Shown here in pieces: positions 60,741-64,000 of a stretch of 64,000 bases of DNA (positions are counted from its first letter, which is position 1; the number at the start of each line of letters is the position of its first letter). The notes beneath the pieces are model-generated. The model searched no databases, was not told the origin of the DNA, and saw only the letters and a list, made by a program, of their open reading frames with translations. Made by a program: the position numbers and the translations under genes. Origin of the DNA: CALVUJ01 sp045119835 (GTDB lineage Bacteria; Bacillota_I; Bacilli_A; RFN20; DUOF01); NCBI GenBank assembly GCA_045119835.1, contig JBGVED010000041.1, positions 1 to 64,000 of the forward strand, in the 5' to 3' direction.

Positions 60741-61468
60741 AAACCTGCCTCCAATAAAATAACACTCACATTATCAAAGCCTCCGTTTTCATTTGCTTCA
60801 CTAATTAATTTATCTGCTTTTTCTTTAATGCTTATATCTTCGTTTAATATTTTCTTTATTTTATTATCATCAACCATATTATATAAACCATCGGAACATA
60901 TTAAATAATTATCATTTCCTTTTACTTCTTTTATTTGCACGTCTAAAGAACTACTTGGAGATGTTCCAACTGCACATAATAACATAGATTTTCTAGGATG
61001 ATTTTCTACTTCTTTTTTATTAATATACCCAGCTTTATAAAGAGCTACTGCAAATGTTTGATCCTCACTTATTTGCTTTAATGTTTTTTTGTTATATGAA
61101 TATATTCTACTATCACCAACACTAGCATAAACTTTAAAATTTTCACTTATAAGTAAACAAACTACTGTTGTTCCCATTCCTTTTAAAGAAACATCTTTAT
61201 TTCCTTCTAATATAATTTCTTTATTTGCTTTTAAAATGGTTTTATACAACCATTCTTTAGCGCTTTCTACATCATTATATCTACTTTTCTTAAAATCATT
61301 TTTGAACACATTTATGCACTTTTTACAAGCTACTGCTCCTCCAGAATGTCCTCCCATTCCATCACATAAAACATATAATGAATCACCATTCGCTTTTATA
61401 ACTCCTAGAACATCATCTTGATTGGAGGCCCTTGCTAATCCTTTATCCGTAATCAAGCAACTATTCAT
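60737..61468 (-). CDS. prpC: PP2C-family protein phosphatase (PrpC/Stp)
   Basis: 243 residues with the PPM metal motifs RASNQDDVLGVI, LCDGMGGHSGG, GTTVVCLLI and VGDSRIYSYN near the N-terminal half, LICSDGLYNMVD later and the final NGGFDNVSVILL. It dephosphorylates substrates of the neighbouring kinase. It overlaps rlmN by eight bases and the kinase gene by four, so all are translated from one transcript. Confidence 0.95.
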   Translation of the reverse strand: MNSCLITDKGLARASNQDDVLGVIKANGDSLYVLCDGMGGHSGGAVACKKCINVFKNDFKKSRYNDVESAKEWLYKTILKANKEIILEGNKDVSLKGMGTTVVCLLISENFKVYASVGDSRIYSYNKKTLKQISEDQTFAVALYKAGYINKKEVENHPRKSMLLCAVGTSPSSSLDVQIKEVKGNDNYLICSDGLYNMVDDNKIKKILNEDISIKEKADKLISEANENGGFDNVSVILLEAGL

Positions 61469-62510
61469 TGATTATTCCCTCCTTTTTAGCTCTAAGCTGA
61501 CCGCATGCGGCATCTATATCAGAACCAAATTCTTTTCTTATTGTTACATTAACACCTATTCTTTTTAGTTCTTCGAAAAATGCTCTAACACTTTCTTTAT
61601 CACTTCTTCTAAACTCATTTTCATTAACCTCGTTATAAGGGATTAAATTAACATAAGCAAAAGTACCTTTTAACAATGTTGCTAATTCACTTGCATTTTT
61701 AATAGAATCATTCAAACCTTTCAAAAGTATATATTCAATTGTTACTCTTCTTTTAGAATTAGTTTCATAAGTTTTTATTGCATCAAAAAGAACCTCTAGA
61801 GGATACGCCTTATTAATTGGCATTATTTTATTTCTTATTTCATTGTTTGAAGCGTGCAAAGAAATGGCCAAATTAACTTGTATTCCTTCTTTTGAATATT
61901 TGATAATTTTATCTGGAATACCTGAAGTAGAAACTGTTATATGTCTTGCTCCAATTGCTAGTCCCTTTTGTTCGTTTATTATTTTTATAAAACTCATCAC
62001 ATTATCATAATTATCGAAAGGTTCACCACTTCCCATTATAACAACATGGCTAACTCTTTCTCCTTTCCCTTCTTCGTCTAAGTATTCTTGTATTTTCATT
62101 ACTTGAGCGACCATTTCTGCTGGTTTTAAATCTCTTTGTTTTTTTACTAAACCTGAAGCGCAAAATTTGCATCCCATATTGCATCCAACTTGTGAACTAA
62201 CGCAAACGGCATTCCCATAATCGTATCTCATTAAAACCGTTTCAACACTCATCTTATCTTGAAATTCTAATAATAATTTCACTGTACCATCATATGAAAC
62301 TTGCTTTCTTATTATAGTTGGTAACTCCATAGTATATTTTTCTTTTAAGATATCCCTAAAAGAGAGCGAAATATCACTCATAGAATCAATATCTTTTGCT
62401 CTTTTTTGATATAACCAGCTATATATTTGAGTTGCCCTAAAGCTTTTTTGTCCTAGTTCAACCATTTCTTTTGTTAAATTTTCCATTGTATAACCATAAA
62501 TACTTTCCAT
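61461..62510 (-). CDS. rlmN: 23S rRNA/tRNA adenine-C2 methyltransferase RlmN
   Basis: A 349-residue radical-SAM enzyme with the CNMGCKFCASG iron-sulfur motif, VVIMGSGEPFDNYDNVM, and the C-terminal NEVNENEFRRSDKESVRAFF with conserved Cys in AACGQLRAK. It makes m2A2503 in 23S rRNA and m2A37 in some tRNAs. GGTGATTTATA precedes the ATG. It heads the operon. Confidence 0.97.
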   Translation of the reverse strand: MESIYGYTMENLTKEMVELGQKSFRATQIYSWLYQKRAKDIDSMSDISLSFRDILKEKYTMELPTIIRKQVSYDGTVKLLLEFQDKMSVETVLMRYDYGNAVCVSSQVGCNMGCKFCASGLVKKQRDLKPAEMVAQVMKIQEYLDEEGKGERVSHVVIMGSGEPFDNYDNVMSFIKIINEQKGLAIGARHITVSTSGIPDKIIKYSKEGIQVNLAISLHASNNEIRNKIMPINKAYPLEVLFDAIKTYETNSKRRVTIEYILLKGLNDSIKNASELATLLKGTFAYVNLIPYNEVNENEFRRSDKESVRAFFEELKRIGVNVTIRKEFGSDIDAACGQLRAKKEGIINE

Positions 62511-62542
62511 TATAAATCACCAATATTATTGTAGCATATACA

Positions 62543-62586
62543 ATAAAAAAAAGGACTAATTATCTTTGCATAAATTAATCCTTTTT
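62543..62586 (-). terminator. Terminator of the 62591-63064 gene
   Basis: AAAAAGGATTAATT pairs with AATTAGTCCTTTTT and a T-run follows on the minus strand. Confidence 0.82.
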
Positions 62587-62590
62587 CTAA

Positions 62591-63064
62591 TTATCTATTT
62601 TTTTTAGATTTTTGCCCTTTTTTAGGAGCTTTAGCCATTTCATCTAAATAACCTTTTTCTCTTAATTTATCATCAATTCTTATATCTGCCTGTTGCGCTT
62701 GCGATGCAAGACCTCTAGCAATTCCTTGATAATTTTCAAATCTGTATTTCAAGTTTTCTAATATAGCACATTCTTTACTATACAAATTAGCATATTCTTG
62801 AGCTTTTTTATAATCTGTCCCAACGTATTTGTTCTTTATCAAATTATTTATTAGTCTAGCTTGCTCATTGTATCTTTTTCTATAATAATCTGCAAGTTCT
62901 CTGCTAATAGAGAAATCTAACAATGTATTAACCAATTTTTCTTCTTCACTATCTAACCCTGCTAGTCTTATTTCTCCTCTTAAGTCTTGTTCATATTTTA
63001 AAATCTTTTTTCTTTTTTCTTCTGGCAAATTTTTGATTTCTTCTTTTCTATTAAAACTGCTCAT
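62591..63064 (-). CDS. Hypothetical coiled-coil protein, 157 residues
   Basis: The start is set at ATG 63064 (GGATGTGATTTTT upstream). The protein is helical and highly charged, with a coiled-coil centre (SFNRKEEIKNLPEEKRKKIL and LADYYRKRYNEQARLINNLI) and a Lys-rich tail ending PKKGQKSKKNR that could bind nucleic acid or membrane. There is no enzymatic motif and I recognise no family. It is followed by its own terminator and is separate from rlmN. Confidence 0.65.
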   Translation of the reverse strand: MSSFNRKEEIKNLPEEKRKKILKYEQDLRGEIRLAGLDSEEEKLVNTLLDFSISRELADYYRKRYNEQARLINNLIKNKYVGTDYKKAQEYANLYSKECAILENLKYRFENYQGIARGLASQAQQADIRIDDKLREKGYLDEMAKAPKKGQKSKKNR

Positions 63065-63136
63065 AAAAATCACATCCTATGTTAATATTTTATCATGTTG
63101 TTTTTAAATATACAATCTTTTTTTTTTGAGTTATTT

Positions 63137-63907
63137 TTACATAGAACGGCTATTTTTTTGCTCTTTTTCATTATTTTTATCTATAGAGCCTCTTTCACCT
63201 TCATTATAACCAATATTAATCTCATTAATTTCTGGAACAACACCGTCAGTTTTTACAGTTAAAATAGGTTTTTCTCTGTGATTATGCACCCTAGGTAAAT
63301 TCTCAGTTTTTCTTCCTTCTCTTACTGCTCTATCAAGTTTCTCTATTCTTTTAAAGTCTCTTCTATCCTCTAAACTTTTATCATGATCATGAAAAATATT
63401 ATGACAATCATGTGGAGTTTTACAAAAATCTTCAAATCTATTTCCTTTTCTTCCTCTAGCCACTTCTTTTAAATTTTCATTACTGCTTTGTTGCTTAAGT
63501 TGGTTTAATTCCTTTTTCAAATTTTCTATTGTCTTATCTGATGCCCCAATCCCTTTTTTTTGCACACTTATTCTATCACTTAGGAACAAAAAATTTATTA
63601 GCCAACTTTTTTTCTTTTTCTTTTCTTCTTTTTTATACTTCAACATATGTGCATCATAGATTTGATATGACTCCATTAATTCTGCTTCTAATTCTGCTCT
63701 TATTTCTTCTATTCCATCTATCTCTGACTCTAAAGCTTTCTCAATAACCATTATAGCAAAAAGAGTATTAAGCACTTGAGTCATTTCCTCTTCATCCATA
63801 TTGTCACTTTTTAGTATAGTTTCTTTACTTTTTATTTCTTCTTTTATTTTTTCAACATCATCATCATTTAAGAATTTAGTTAAATTTTTTATTTCTCCTA
63901 TTGTCAT
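63137..63907 (-). CDS. Hypothetical coiled-coil protein, 256 residues
   Basis: AGGTGATATTTT precedes the ATG. The first 85 residues are a helical acidic region (FLNDDDVEKIKEEIKSKE), followed by a Lys-rich segment and WLINFLFLSDRIS, a possible amphipathic membrane-touching helix, another coiled coil (GASDKTIENLKKELNQLKQQ), and a His/Asp/Arg-rich low-complexity end (CHNIFHDHDKSLEDRRDF). I recognise no family. The His-rich tail could bind metal. It precedes the 62591-63064 gene by 72 bases. Confidence 0.6.
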   Translation of the reverse strand: MTIGEIKNLTKFLNDDDVEKIKEEIKSKETILKSDNMDEEEMTQVLNTLFAIMVIEKALESEIDGIEEIRAELEAELMESYQIYDAHMLKYKKEEKKKKKSWLINFLFLSDRISVQKKGIGASDKTIENLKKELNQLKQQSSNENLKEVARGRKGNRFEDFCKTPHDCHNIFHDHDKSLEDRRDFKRIEKLDRAVREGRKTENLPRVHNHREKPILTVKTDGVVPEINEINIGYNEGERGSIDKNNEKEQKNSRSM

Positions 63908-63976
63908 AAAATATCACCTATGTTAATAGTAAATAAATTAATTAAAAAAGTCAAAGTATATTTCATTTTCCAAATA

Positions 63977-64000
63977 AAAAAGAATAGTTTTTACTATTCT
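63977..64000 (-). terminator. Hairpin at the window edge, probable terminator
   Basis: AGAATAGT and ACTATTCT arms lie at the extreme right end; with the A-run to the left it reads as a terminator for a minus-strand gene outside the window. The rest of 63908-64000 shows no gene. Confidence 0.5.

Overview
The window comes from a low-GC endospore-forming Firmicute. It carries an alpha/beta-type small acid-soluble spore protein, GerW/YtfJ with its DUF2953 partner, and a YjcZ-like glycine-rich peptide. It also has Firmicute gene orders (rlmN-prpC-prkC-rsgA-rpe, trmFO-xerC, rpsP-khpA) and Firmicute RNA regulators (a T-box and a yybP-ykoY riboswitch). The code is standard, since TGA is used as a stop. 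The best guess is an uncultured gut Bacilli lineage near the Erysipelotrichia/Mollicutes branch. The species cannot be named from the sequence.

Region 1 (1-12.1 kb) is accessory DNA. At the left edge is the end of an IS3-like element. The rest looks like a mobile element of about 11.9 kb bounded by two similar 34-bp sites, the right one inside the 3' end of a large serine recombinase gene. The cargo is a putative secreted effector with a small companion protein and an HtrA-like protease, a solo IS end that cuts off an unknown gene, a NERD-HRDC protein, an Asn-rich peptide, a nucleotidyltransferase, a 1101-residue STAND-like P-loop NTPase, an XRE repressor and a replication-initiator-like protein. 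The NERD, nucleotidyltransferase and NTPase genes are a candidate undescribed defence module.

Region 2 (12.1-22.9 kb) is a minus-strand operon that appears to be controlled by a manganese-type (yybP-ykoY) riboswitch. In order it encodes a condensation-like acyltransferase, an acyl-AMP ligase, a free-standing acyl carrier protein, a P2-type cation ATPase, cardiolipin synthase, a small alarmone synthetase and a broken DUF308 gene. A MarR regulator lies just upstream of the riboswitch.

Region 3 (23-38.6 kb) is core genome: a five-tRNA operon with a strong promoter, nrnA-ackA, a TPR protein, sporulation genes, thiI, rpsP-khpA, trmFO-xerC, DegV, peptide deformylase and two Arg tRNAs.

Region 4 (38.6-50 kb) holds aminoacyl-tRNA synthetases with distinct controls. 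valS has a T-box. trpS has what reads as a complete ribosome-mediated attenuator: an 11-residue leader peptide with tandem Trp codons, mutually exclusive hairpins and an intrinsic terminator. argS, a YhfW-like Rieske oxidoreductase, an ABC-F ATPase with a degenerate second ATP site, and a GLUG lipoprotein are also here.

Region 5 (50-64 kb) contains yhaM and recX downstream of a translationally coupled run of unrecognised small secreted or membrane proteins, a degenerate GGDEF-EAL-like protein, YitT, a membrane thioredoxin-like protein, and the rlmN-prpC-prkC-rsgA-rpe operon, in which the kinase lacks its PASTA sensor. Two coiled-coil proteins follow.
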